A stretch of DNA of 13,774 bases from Desulfovibrio sp. (GCA_028708195.1 JAQVZK010000017.1:1-13774); one strand, 5' to 3'. Positions 1 through 6,159 are shown, counted from the first letter of the stretch. The notes: a model not told the origin generated them from the sequence alone. A program made the numbers and translations.

Positions 1-1
1 A

Positions 2-145
2 AATGCAGAAATAGTGGCTAGAGGAGGTGGGAAAGTCTCTGAGTGGTTTGTCGCAAAGTATGGCAATTTATCAGAGGCTGCGGTAGTGAAAGGGGATTGG
101 GTTCATGATGCATCATGTGAGGTTTGGAATGGCCTTGATGTTTAA
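2..145 (+). CDS. C-terminal tail of an unidentified protein (partial, 5' end outside window)
   Basis: An open frame enters from the left edge and runs 47 codons to a TAA at 143-145. The visible tail contains the stretches GGGKVSEWFVAKYGN and VVKGDWVHDASCEVWNG. I do not recognise a domain. It overlaps the ATG of the following JAMM gene by 8 bases (138-145), which points to translational coupling and one operon. In CBASS type II and Bil-type operons the neighbour of a JAMM gene is often an E1/E2-like conjugation enzyme, so this could be the end of such a protein, but nothing in these 47 residues proves it. The tail shares the A+T-rich composition of the next gene and differs from the GC-richer genes beyond position 1077. 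Confidence 0.6.
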   Translation, partial: NAEIVARGGGKVSEWFVAKYGNLSEAAVVKGDWVHDASCEVWNGLDV

Positions 146-641
146 GGGGGCAGTTTCTGATATCGTTGTTGAATTTGATGATTCTGTAGTGAGCTACTTA
201 GGCGCACATACTAGTTTGGAATGTGAAGTTGGTGGGCAGCTTTTTGCACAATTTGGTAGCAGTGCTGTTGTTATAAAAAAAATTACACAATCACCAGTAT
301 TGGGAAAATCTAAGAGACTGCTGTTTCAGCCAGACAGGACGATAGAGCAAACTGTCATTTACTCAATGTTTAAGGATGGATACCATTATGTAGGTGACTG
401 GCATTCACATCCAGAAGAAATTCCTAGTCCTTCTGCTACTGACTTGGTGACGATAAAGAGTGTTTTTATTAATTCTTTGCATGTGTTATCGCATTTACTT
501 CTTGTAATAGTTGGCACACGGTCTCTTCCTTGCGGGTTGTTTGTTGGGTTGCAGGATAAGGATCAGCTTGAGATATGCAACTATATGACTGCACTTGAGA
601 CTGGAAAAAATTCGGATATTAAACCGGACACCGCAATTTAG
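138..641 (+). CDS. JAMM/JAB (MPN) metallopeptidase, Cap3/BilC-like deconjugase
   Basis: A predicted 167-residue zinc isopeptidase that would cleave a ubiquitin-like modifier from a protein partner in the cytoplasm. The full JAMM signature is visible: the ExGGxL glutamate (E30), then GDWHSHPEEIPSPSATD with H89, H91, S99 and D102, matching HxH-x7-SxxD exactly. The length fits the compact stand-alone JAB proteins of bacterial anti-phage operons (Cap3 of type II CBASS, BilC of Bil). There is no signal peptide or membrane segment. The start at 138 is chosen because it overlaps the upstream stop by 8 bases and gives an N-terminus that fits the fold. An in-frame ATG at 105 has a better ribosome site (AAGGGGAT at 90-97) but adds 11 unlikely residues. 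The gene is A+T-rich compared with the coo genes and lies just inside a tRNA-Ser attachment scar, suggesting horizontal acquisition. The JAMM fold is secure; which system it serves is inference. Confidence 0.85.
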   Translation: MFKGAVSDIVVEFDDSVVSYLGAHTSLECEVGGQLFAQFGSSAVVIKKITQSPVLGKSKRLLFQPDRTIEQTVIYSMFKDGYHYVGDWHSHPEEIPSPSATDLVTIKSVFINSLHVLSHLLLVIVGTRSLPCGLFVGLQDKDQLEICNYMTALETGKNSDIKPDTAI

Positions 642-688
642 ATATTTTAATTAAATTATAAAATTCAGTATAATATCTGTGTGTATTG

Positions 689-706
689 ATCCCACCCTCT
701 CCGCCA
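689..706 (+). other. tRNA-Ser 3'-end duplication, probable attR of an integrated element
   Basis: The 18 bases ATCCCACCCTCTCCGCCA match the expected end of a bacterial serine tRNA: T-arm 3' half, acceptor strand CCTCTCC, discriminator G and CCA. The bases to the left (GTGTATTG) do not continue a T-arm and no tRNA body precedes it. A strong terminator starts 14 bases downstream, as expected if this is the original 3' flank of the tRNA gene displaced by integration. Integrases commonly recombine in this part of tRNA genes and leave such a copy. The intact tRNA-Ser and the integrase should lie to the left of the window. Confidence 0.7.
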
Positions 707-720
707 TAAGTAAATAAATT

Positions 721-752
721 GAGCTGGTTACGAAAGTAGCCAGCTCTTTTTT
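721..752 (+). terminator. Rho-independent terminator (of the displaced tRNA-Ser locus)
   Basis: GAGCTGGTTAC and GTAGCCAGCTC form an 11-bp stem (one G-U pair) closed by a GAAA tetraloop and followed directly by TTTTTT. It is a textbook intrinsic terminator on the plus strand. Its distance from the tRNA-Ser 3' scar suggests it is the native tRNA terminator, now also ending transcription of the JAMM operon. Confidence 0.88.
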
Positions 753-776
753 ATTCAAATTTATGGTGTGCCTAGG

Positions 777-800
777 TTTCATGCGTGATTTCATGCGTGA
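777..800. repeat. Perfect tandem duplication of a 12-mer
   Basis: TTTCATGCGTGA occurs twice head to tail without mismatches. It lies at the left edge of the IS remnant and could be a replication slip or an insertion-excision footprint. Confidence 0.8.
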
Positions 801-855
801 TGCTGCCCTCTGCCCCCTGCAATAAGCCACAATTATGATGTTCACGCTTTTTACG

Positions 856-887
856 AAAAAGCCTAAAATTTAGGCATATTATGCCTA
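856..887 (-). terminator. Overlapping palindromes; weak terminator candidate downstream of cooC
   Basis: GCCTAAAATTTAGGC (861-875) and TAGGCATATTATGCCTA (871-887) are overlapping inverted repeats. On the minus strand the first is followed by TTTTT (860-856), so it may end transcripts arriving from cooC and the IS remnant. The stems are short and A+T-rich, so efficiency is doubtful. Confidence 0.4.
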
Positions 888-1076
888 TACCAAGATTCAT
901 TCTTGTGCAATCCGGCTCTACACCAAAGACGGGGGCATAGCGGCCTCGGCCAGCCATTGAGATGCGTGCCTTGAACTCGGCGGTGAACTTCCTTCTCGAT
1001 TTGGACATCAAAAGCCTCCTTTGGCTTCGTACATCCACCTTAGCTCCTGGTCCCGTTTCACGAACCGCTTCTGTCC

Positions 1077-1877
1077 CTACCGTCCAAGCTGGCACAGCAG
1101 GTTTTTCATAAACGCGTCCAGTTCGCCCTGGGCGGCGAGGTCCAACCCCAGAACGCTGGCAGAGTGCAACTGCTTTTCACGCAACTGATCTATGACAGGC
1201 AGGCGCACACAGTGGTTCGGCAGGTTTTCCAGAGCGGGAAGGTTGTCGGCTTGCCCGGTGCTGGCCCGGTTCAGAATCAAGGTCTGTTTTTTCAGGCCCA
1301 GATCGGCAGCCATGCGCGCCACCTGCCCGGCTGTTTGCAGCGAGCGCATGCTCGGCTCCGAAACCACGAGCAGGTGGTCCACATGGGCCACAGTGCCCCG
1401 GCCAAGATGCTCCACCCCGGCTTCCATATCCACCAGAACCCAGTCGTTTCGCTCCAGCACCAGATGGGCCAGCAAGGCCTTGAGCAGGGCGCTGGCTTCG
1501 CAGGCGCAACCGCCATTGGCCGAAGTAACGGCCCCCATAACCAGCAGGCGTTTTTCGCCCATGGCCCTGTCACCCAGCGGCGGCCCGCAGACCTTCAGCG
1601 GGGCGGAAAGAACCTCGGGCAAATCGCTGACATGCGGGTTCAGCATCATCATGCCGCCCTGCCCCGCAGGCCGGATGCGCTCCTGCACAAGGTCGGGCCG
1701 CTGGCTCAGGGCAGTGGGCATTTCTGCCATGTCCAGGCCGCAGGCCTGACCAAGGGACAGGGCCGTGTCCGCATCCACCAGCCACACGTTATGCCCCTGC
1801 CGCGCAAGATAGTCGCCAAGCCAGGCTGTCATGGTGGTCTTGCCCACGCCACCTTTGCCAGAAACTGCAATCTTCAT
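1077..1877 (-). CDS. cooC: CooC, CO dehydrogenase nickel-insertion ATPase
   Basis: A 266-residue MinD/ParA-type P-loop ATPase that matures the Ni-Fe C-cluster of CooS in the cytoplasm. The N-terminus carries the deviant Walker A motif GKGGVGKTT (residues 7-15), then LVDAD (33-37). C124-A-C126 in a GGCACE context is the CxC motif that binds nickel in CooC dimers, and DMEAGVEHLGRG (150-161) is the switch II region. Length matches family members of about 250-265 residues. The start is the ATG at 1877 behind AGGAG; a longer frame adds 11 residues with no ribosome site. It lies 110 bases downstream of cooS on the same strand, separated by a hairpin, and is probably cotranscribed from the CooA-controlled promoter. 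The adjacent cooS makes the assignment firm. Confidence 0.93.
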   Translation of the reverse strand: MKIAVSGKGGVGKTTMTAWLGDYLARQGHNVWLVDADTALSLGQACGLDMAEMPTALSQRPDLVQERIRPAGQGGMMMLNPHVSDLPEVLSAPLKVCGPPLGDRAMGEKRLLVMGAVTSANGGCACEASALLKALLAHLVLERNDWVLVDMEAGVEHLGRGTVAHVDHLLVVSEPSMRSLQTAGQVARMAADLGLKKQTLILNRASTGQADNLPALENLPNHCVRLPVIDQLREKQLHSASVLGLDLAAQGELDAFMKNLLCQLGR

Positions 1878-1931
1878 AACAACTCCTGAAGCACATCGGC
1901 TTACAATCACTCTGGGCTGCGTGAACAGATG

Positions 1932-1977
1932 TTCTGACCGCGCGGCAAAAGCTCGACACCCCGCCGCACGGCCAGAA
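1932..1977 (-). other. Intercistronic hairpin between cooS and cooC
   Basis: The arms 1932-1946 and 1963-1977 pair over 15 bp around a 16-base loop. In the coo transcript (minus strand) every position pairs, two of them as G-U; in the opposite strand these two positions are A-C mismatches, so the structure favours the coo mRNA. No U-run follows on the minus strand, so it is more likely a partial attenuator or an mRNA-stabilising end for cooS than a full terminator. On the plus strand a T7 run (1978-1984) follows, so it could also stop antisense transcription. Confidence 0.65.
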
Positions 1978-1987
1978 TTTTTTTACA

Positions 1988-3883
1988 TTACGCGTTCAGA
2001 CCAAGCGCCAGACGCTTGTTTGTGATGCGCTGGTTCAGCAGTTCCGCCGCCTTCACCGGGTCAGGTTCAACCACAAAGGATGCGCCCACCAGACCTTCAA
2101 GACCGCTGAGTGCGATATCCGTCACCAGTGCCGACCCCAGAATGTTGGGCGGCAAACCCAAGTGCGTGTACACACCGCTGGCAACGGCATACAGACCAAT
2201 GGCTGCCGCCTTTTCTGAGTACCACTCGGGTGCTGAAGCCACCACGGGCAGATCCGAAATATCCACGCCAAGGCTGTTGGCAATAAGCGCACACAGATGC
2301 AGGATGCGGGCATTGTCCACGCAGCTGCCCATATGAAGCACGGGCGGTATGCCCAGGGCGCCGCACAGACTACGCAGCCCCGGCCCGGCCATTTCCGCCC
2401 CTTCGGGCATCAGCAGCCCGGCCTTGCCCGCGGCCGTCGTTACGCAGCCTGTGACAAGCACCATGATGTCGTTCTTGATGAGTTCTTTAATAATGCCCAC
2501 ATTGGCCGAATCCTGCTTGATCTTGGGATTATTGCAGCCCACCACCGCCGCGAAGCCGCGCACGGTTCCGACTTTGACGGCGTCCAGCAGCGGTTCCAGC
2601 GACCCGCCCAGGGCTGCGATAATGGCCTCATTGGAAAATCCGGTCATGATGTCCACCGGCTCAACGGGAATATCCACCCGGCCGGGGTCACGCTCGGCAA
2701 AGGCATCAATGGCCATGCGCAAAATTTTGTGAGCCTCTTCGCGGGCGTTTTCGGGTGTGAAGTTCATGTGAATGGCCCCGGTAAAGCGGGCCTTGGCGGC
2801 AGTGTCGATGAAGCGGGTGTGGTAGCAGGCCGAAATCTGCACAAGGCTCGGCATGATGCACTGGTAGTCCACCACCACAGCTTCCACCGCGCCGGTCACA
2901 ATGGCCAGCTCGGTCATGAGGTGGTTGCCCGCCATAGGGATGCCCTGACGCATGAGCAGTTCATTACCCGTACAGCACAGTCCGGCCACGGTGATGCCCT
3001 CGGCCCCGGCTTTTTTTGCCAGACTGACCATTTCTGGTTCGCGCGCGGCCACAAGTATCATCTCTGAAACCACGGGATTGTGCCCGTGTACCAGGATGTT
3101 GACGGTTTCTTTTTTGATGACGCCAAGGTTCACCGTGGACGTGCGCGGAGTGGGTGTGCCAAAGAGAATGTCGCACAGTTCAGTGGCGATCATTGATCCG
3201 GCCCAACCGTCGGACAACGCGCAGCGAGCCGCGTGCAGCAAGGTGTTGGGGGCGTCATTATCGCAGCCCATGTGGGTACGGTGCATCATTTCGGCAATTT
3301 CGCGGTCAACACCGCGCGGCGTGATACCCAGCGTATCCCAAATTTCCCTGCGCCTGGCAGGAACACGCGACACAAAGTTCACTGCTTTGCGTCTGCTGCC
3401 AAAGTCGCTGTAACAGGCGTCCACCACATCGGCGGCCACGTCATTCATGCCGCGGCCCTCAACGGCGATGCCCAGCTCTGCCGCGATGCGCAACAGTTTG
3501 GCGGCATCACGTATCTGATAGTCGGCGGCCTTGCCTTCCACCACGGATTCAAGGGTCTCGATAACGTCACGGCCATGATCGGAATGCCCGGCAGAACCGC
3601 CAGCAATAAAACGCCCGAAGTTACGCGCCACAATCACGTCCGCATCCGCGCCGCACACCCCGCGCGAAAGCTTGCCGCCGGGTTCGGCCTTGGCACTGAT
3701 GCGGCACGGCCCCATGACACAGTTGCGACAGGTTGTACCAAGTTCGCAAAACCGGCAGTGCGGTGTCTGCTGCGCGAGCCTGTCCCATGCGGTTTCAACG
3801 CCGTCTTTGCGCGCCTTTTCCAACATGCGCATGGCGTCTTCCCAAATGGACATTTCGTTGATGTCGGCCAGTTTGTCTTTCAT
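1988..3883 (-). CDS. cooS: CooS, anaerobic Ni-Fe carbon monoxide dehydrogenase
   Basis: A 631-residue catalytic subunit that oxidises CO with water to CO2, or the reverse, as a cytoplasmic homodimer. The N-terminal cysteines C43-x2-C46 (D-cluster) and C52-x2-C55-x4-C60-x16-C77 (B-cluster) are visible. Predicted C-cluster ligands are a His of HGHNP (266-270), C304 in GLCCTGNE, C342 in QCIMPS, C450 in GCNNPKIK, C480 in TGCVTTAAGKAG and C521 in MGSCVDNARI. The CX2C D-cluster spacing is the type associated with a [2Fe-2S] D-cluster in Desulfovibrio vulgaris, unlike the CX7C spacing of other CODHs. Length is normal for monofunctional CooS. The start at 3883 follows GAGGA; the upstream extension of the frame (45 codons) covers the promoter region and is rejected. 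No cooF ferredoxin gene adjoins it. Confidence 0.97.
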   Translation of the reverse strand: MKDKLADINEMSIWEDAMRMLEKARKDGVETAWDRLAQQTPHCRFCELGTTCRNCVMGPCRISAKAEPGGKLSRGVCGADADVIVARNFGRFIAGGSAGHSDHGRDVIETLESVVEGKAADYQIRDAAKLLRIAAELGIAVEGRGMNDVAADVVDACYSDFGSRRKAVNFVSRVPARRREIWDTLGITPRGVDREIAEMMHRTHMGCDNDAPNTLLHAARCALSDGWAGSMIATELCDILFGTPTPRTSTVNLGVIKKETVNILVHGHNPVVSEMILVAAREPEMVSLAKKAGAEGITVAGLCCTGNELLMRQGIPMAGNHLMTELAIVTGAVEAVVVDYQCIMPSLVQISACYHTRFIDTAAKARFTGAIHMNFTPENAREEAHKILRMAIDAFAERDPGRVDIPVEPVDIMTGFSNEAIIAALGGSLEPLLDAVKVGTVRGFAAVVGCNNPKIKQDSANVGIIKELIKNDIMVLVTGCVTTAAGKAGLLMPEGAEMAGPGLRSLCGALGIPPVLHMGSCVDNARILHLCALIANSLGVDISDLPVVASAPEWYSEKAAAIGLYAVASGVYTHLGLPPNILGSALVTDIALSGLEGLVGASFVVEPDPVKAAELLNQRITNKRLALGLNA

Positions 3884-3954
3884 AACGTCCTCGCTCACGC
3901 TGAGTGTTGCTGCCTTCAGGCAGGGCACACACGCTGGTGCATGCATTTGATACC

Positions 3955-3997
3955 AACATAGCAATCCGCAAGGAATTCGTCTGTCAGCTACCCGACA
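3955..3997 (-). promoter_or_regulatory. CooA operator and cooS promoter
   Basis: TGTCA-GCTACC-CGACA (3982-3997) is an exact match to the CooA consensus TGTCA-N6-CGACA of Rhodospirillum rubrum. A -10-like TATGTT lies at 3960-3955 on the minus strand, placing the operator centre near -41 to -43, the class II activator position where CooA replaces a poor -35 box. The predicted start of transcription near 3948 leaves a leader of about 65 bases before cooS. Confidence 0.85.
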
Positions 3998-4080
3998 AAA
4001 GGACAAACCCGCCCCCAAAAAGTGGGCACGTCACACCAACAGCAATAAATGGCGAGCCTTAGCATGGCCGGGAAGCAGGC

Positions 4081-4110
4081 TCGCGTAGCGCAAAATCGAG
4101 TAGCGCAAAC
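4081..4110. repeat. Tandem 15-mer repeat in the cooA-cooS gap
   Basis: Two adjacent 15-base units, TCGCGTAGCGCAAAA and TCGAGTAGCGCAAAC, differ at two positions. They share GTAGCGCAAA. They lie upstream of the CooA operator; a role as extra binding sites is possible but unproven. Confidence 0.6.
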
Positions 4111-4115
4111 CAGTG

Positions 4116-4162
4116 CGGTGCACACGCAGGCCGCGCCATACTGGTCGCCTGCGCCTGCACCG
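4116..4162 (-). other. Large imperfect hairpin between cooA and cooS
   Basis: CGGTGCACACGCAGGC (4116-4131) and GCCTGCGCCTGCACCG (4147-4162) pair as 7 bp, a 2x2 internal mismatch and 7 bp, with a 15-base loop. It lies about 40 bases downstream of the cooA stop codon. No U-run follows on the minus strand, so it could be a pause site, an mRNA 3'-end stabiliser or part of a factor-dependent terminator for cooA. Confidence 0.5.
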
Positions 4163-4202
4163 GCTCACCGCCCCCAATTCCAATATTTTCAGGAGTAAAA
4201 CT

Positions 4203-4886
4203 CTAATGCAGCAGTTCGCGCAGCCGGTTCTCGTCCAGAATGCGGTACAGGCCGCGCTGCTCTTTTTGCAGAATCCCCAGGCGGGTAAAGTCGGTCAGCA
4301 GGGTGGAGATGGTCTGGCGTGACGTGCCGAGCGTTTGTGCCAGCATTTCGCCAGAAAGGGGCAGCCGGATGAGCCGCTCCTGCGAATTGTCATCATTTTC
4401 GTGGGCAAGGTCGATCAAGAGCCGTGCCAGCCTTACGGTCACATCGCGCAGGGCGAGACCGTCAATAATGCTGAAAGAGCTTTTCAACATACCGCCCAGC
4501 ACACGCACAATGGACACGGTAAATTCGGGTATGGTCATCATGCACCGGTTGAAAGTGGGCGTATCAAGCAGCAGAAGAACGGCGTCTTCGAGCACCTGCA
4601 CAAAGGCGTTTGAATGGCTCACATAGAGATCGCCCGGTTTGAGCAGGGCTATGGTAAATTCGCGGTCACCGTAAGAAAGATATATGCGCACCAGCCCGGA
4701 TTTGACGATGAAAACAAAATTGTCTTCCCGGGGTTTTTGCGTTTCCTGTTCCGCAAGGTCGTCGTCGTACTGGGGGGAAAAAACGATGGCCTGCCTGGCA
4801 TAGCGCCTTTCATGAAAGGCAGACAGCAAGGGTGCAAGCTCTGGCCGCGCGAGCTCTTCAAGCAGGTTGATATTGCTGAATTTCAT
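4203..4886 (-). CDS. cooA: CooA, CO-sensing heme regulator of the CRP/FNR family
   Basis: A 227-residue transcription activator with an N-terminal cyclic-nucleotide-binding-like sensor domain (about 1-130), a dimerisation helix and a C-terminal winged helix. GDLYVSHSNAF (85-95) aligns with the GDMFCMHSGC segment of R. rubrum CooA, so H91 corresponds to the heme ligand His77, while the redox-switch Cys75 is replaced by Val89. The recognition helix region is SGEMLAQTLGTSRQTISTLL. Compared with R. rubrum CooA there is an extra acidic stretch around residues 41-55 (DDDLAEQETQKPRED). The start at 4886 has a strong AGGAGG site. The next gene on the strand is cooS with a perfect CooA site in front of it, which makes the assignment strong. 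cooA seems to have its own constitutive-looking promoter. Confidence 0.92.
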   Translation of the reverse strand: MKFSNINLLEELARPELAPLLSAFHERRYARQAIVFSPQYDDDLAEQETQKPREDNFVFIVKSGLVRIYLSYGDREFTIALLKPGDLYVSHSNAFVQVLEDAVLLLLDTPTFNRCMMTIPEFTVSIVRVLGGMLKSSFSIIDGLALRDVTVRLARLLIDLAHENDDNSQERLIRLPLSGEMLAQTLGTSRQTISTLLTDFTRLGILQKEQRGLYRILDENRLRELLH

Positions 4887-5018
4887 CCACCCTCCTTTGC
4901 AGTTACCCCCACTTGCGCAGACCAGGGCAGCCAGGCCTTTCTGCCACTCCTTACAGCGGTCCGACTGCCGGCCCGCCCACAGCCGATGGCTGGCAAACCT
5001 GTGCCCGCAGGCATCAAG

Positions 5019-5046
5019 AGAATAGACGCTGTATGAAGAGTGTCAA
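5019..5046 (-). promoter_or_regulatory. Sigma70-type promoter of cooA
   Basis: On the minus strand TTGACA (5046-5041), a 16-base spacer and TATTCT (5024-5019) form a near-consensus promoter. Transcription would start near 5012, giving a leader of about 125 bases before cooA. No CooA consensus site overlaps it, so autoregulation is not indicated. Confidence 0.7.
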
Positions 5047-6019
5047 CACATGGGGCATGTCGGCATAGTCAATGGCAACGCGCCCTGAGGGACAAAATGG
5101 TCAGCCCCCGGCACTGGGGGGGGTGGCCGTTAATAATGGTTTTGCTTTATGCACCACAAGCGTTTTCTCTACCCAAGACATTAAAATCAATCAATCATCA
5201 ACACATTGAAGAAAAAATATTCGCCATTTTCTACACATTTATATATTACAACAATGTATATTATAATTTAGTATAATAAAAATTTTATTAAACAGACGAC
5301 ACCATGCATTACACACCACAAATAATATTAACCTGCAAAGTGCACATCCTGTCAATGTAATCAGGCTTCAGAATAGTCAGCCAGTTCACACATCGTATAG
5401 AACACTTCGGTCTTTCGATTTCACCTTTTCAGACCAGCAACCCTATCAGGCTAAATTCATTGAAGATTACAAGCAACATTTTTCAATCAGAGGCTTTCAT
5501 TCGACAATTTGATACTAATACCCATCTGTAAAAAGCAAAAAAATAAAAACCGGCATTTCCTCAGTTTTTGTCCCGCAATCGTATCAGAGATTATGCGCAC
5601 AAAAAGCAATTAGAAAGCCTCACTATCGGCCCTCGCCATACCATGTGCTGCACGCCAAAACGATAAAACCCACGCCCCCAGAACATCTCACAATGAAAGT
5701 TTGCGCGCATCTGCATATTTATCAAAAGTACATCTTTGATCTGACGCCCAACAACTTCAATTGCACAAACTGATTTATAGATACTTTCACTTAGATGTAT
5801 AAGAATAAAACCATTTGACTTACAGAAGAAAATACCTTTATTCTGTCAGAAGAAAGATTCTGATCCTCTTTTTATTATCGAATGGCCTATTTTAAACATC
5901 AAACAGCCCCTTTACAGGCTGAAATCGCACAACGGTTGTGCGCAGATGTAGATATCTAATAGTGGTTATATGTTTTTATATTTACCACGTATGCGAAAAC
6001 GCAGTTGATGTCTGGTCTA
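5047..6019. other. Non-coding A+T-rich stretch, no gene recognised
   Basis: Nothing here reads as a protein gene: open frames are short, lack ribosome sites and have no recognisable motif. It begins with a CCCCC-GGCACT-GGGGGGGG hairpin-like sequence containing a G8 run (5116-5123). From about 5150 to 6000 the DNA is strongly A+T-rich, unlike the coo genes. A 17-base palindrome lies at 5926-5942. It may be a decayed insertion or a regulatory desert. Confidence 0.5.
5926..5942. promoter_or_regulatory. 17-bp palindrome, possible operator
   Basis: CGCACAACGGTTGTGCG has two perfect 8-base arms around one central base. It stands alone in A+T-rich intergenic DNA about 330 bases before the CI-like regulator gene. 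Its arm structure fits a homodimeric regulator site, but no partner is known. Confidence 0.4.
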
Positions 6020-6126
6020 CCCCTTCTTTTTCGGGGAGGGACTACAGTCGCCCACTTCTACTCCTTTTGTGGAGACCCCAGATTGTCGCCGAGGCAGGGC
6101 CACGCACTGGGGGTATACGGCCCTGC
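6020..6126 (+). ncRNA. Candidate structured RNA element
   Basis: Several complementary segments are packed here: CCCC/GGGG at the left, CTCC (6061-6064) with GGAG (6071-6074), CCCCAG (6076-6081) with CTGGGG (6107-6112), and GCAGGGCC (6094-6101) with GGCCCTGC (6119-6126). The last two pairings interleave, so they would form a pseudoknot or two alternative states. The GC-rich block contrasts sharply with the A+T-rich DNA on its left. I do not recognise a known riboswitch or RNA family. The strand is uncertain; plus is chosen because the next gene downstream is on plus. Confidence 0.3.
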
Positions 6127-6129
6127 TGA

Positions 6130-6159
6130 TTACCATTCCTGTGAATGTATCCATATAAA
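6130..6159 (+). promoter_or_regulatory. Possible promoter of the CI-like regulator gene
   Basis: TTACCA (6130-6135), an 18-base spacer and TATAAA (6154-6159) give a plausible sigma70 promoter about 115 bases before the ATG. The -35 is poor, so confidence is modest. Confidence 0.35.

Larger units (their letters stand above)
772..1008 (-). pseudogene. IS3-family transposase remnant (internally deleted)
   Basis: The minus-strand frame opens with an ATG at 1008 behind AGGAGG and reads MSKSRRKFTAEFKAR, the typical beginning of an IS3-family OrfA. It then jumps to ISMAGRGRY, which resembles the ISMDGRGR motif late in OrfB. The remaining residues resemble nothing I know and contain the short repeat ITHEITHE from the 12-base tandem duplication. 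An intact element of this family is about 1.2-1.5 kb, so almost everything between the start of orfA and the end of orfB is missing. I found no matching terminal inverted repeats. It sits directly downstream of cooC and next to the tRNA-Ser scar. The OrfA match is fairly secure; the OrfB assignment is weaker. Confidence 0.6.

Noticed and set aside
1164..1889. 241-codon open frame on the plus strand opposite cooC
   Set aside because: Mirror of the GC-rich cooC reading frame; no ribosome site and no recognisable domain.
2297..3961. Long plus-strand open frames opposite cooS (256 and 242 codons)
   Set aside because: Both are antisense shadows of cooS, whose cluster ligands are all intact in the minus frame.
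5041..5075. TGTCA and TGTCG sequences near the cooA promoter as a second CooA operator
   Set aside because: They are in the same orientation or wrongly spaced and lack the CGACA partner; TGTCA here is simply the complement of the -35 box.
6061..6130. Possible c-di-GMP (GEMM) riboswitch because of CACGCACTGGG near c-di-GMP genes
   Set aside because: The conserved core (CACGCACAGGGCAAACC and the GNRA-receptor helices) is not present, and the neighbouring gene is not a c-di-GMP gene.
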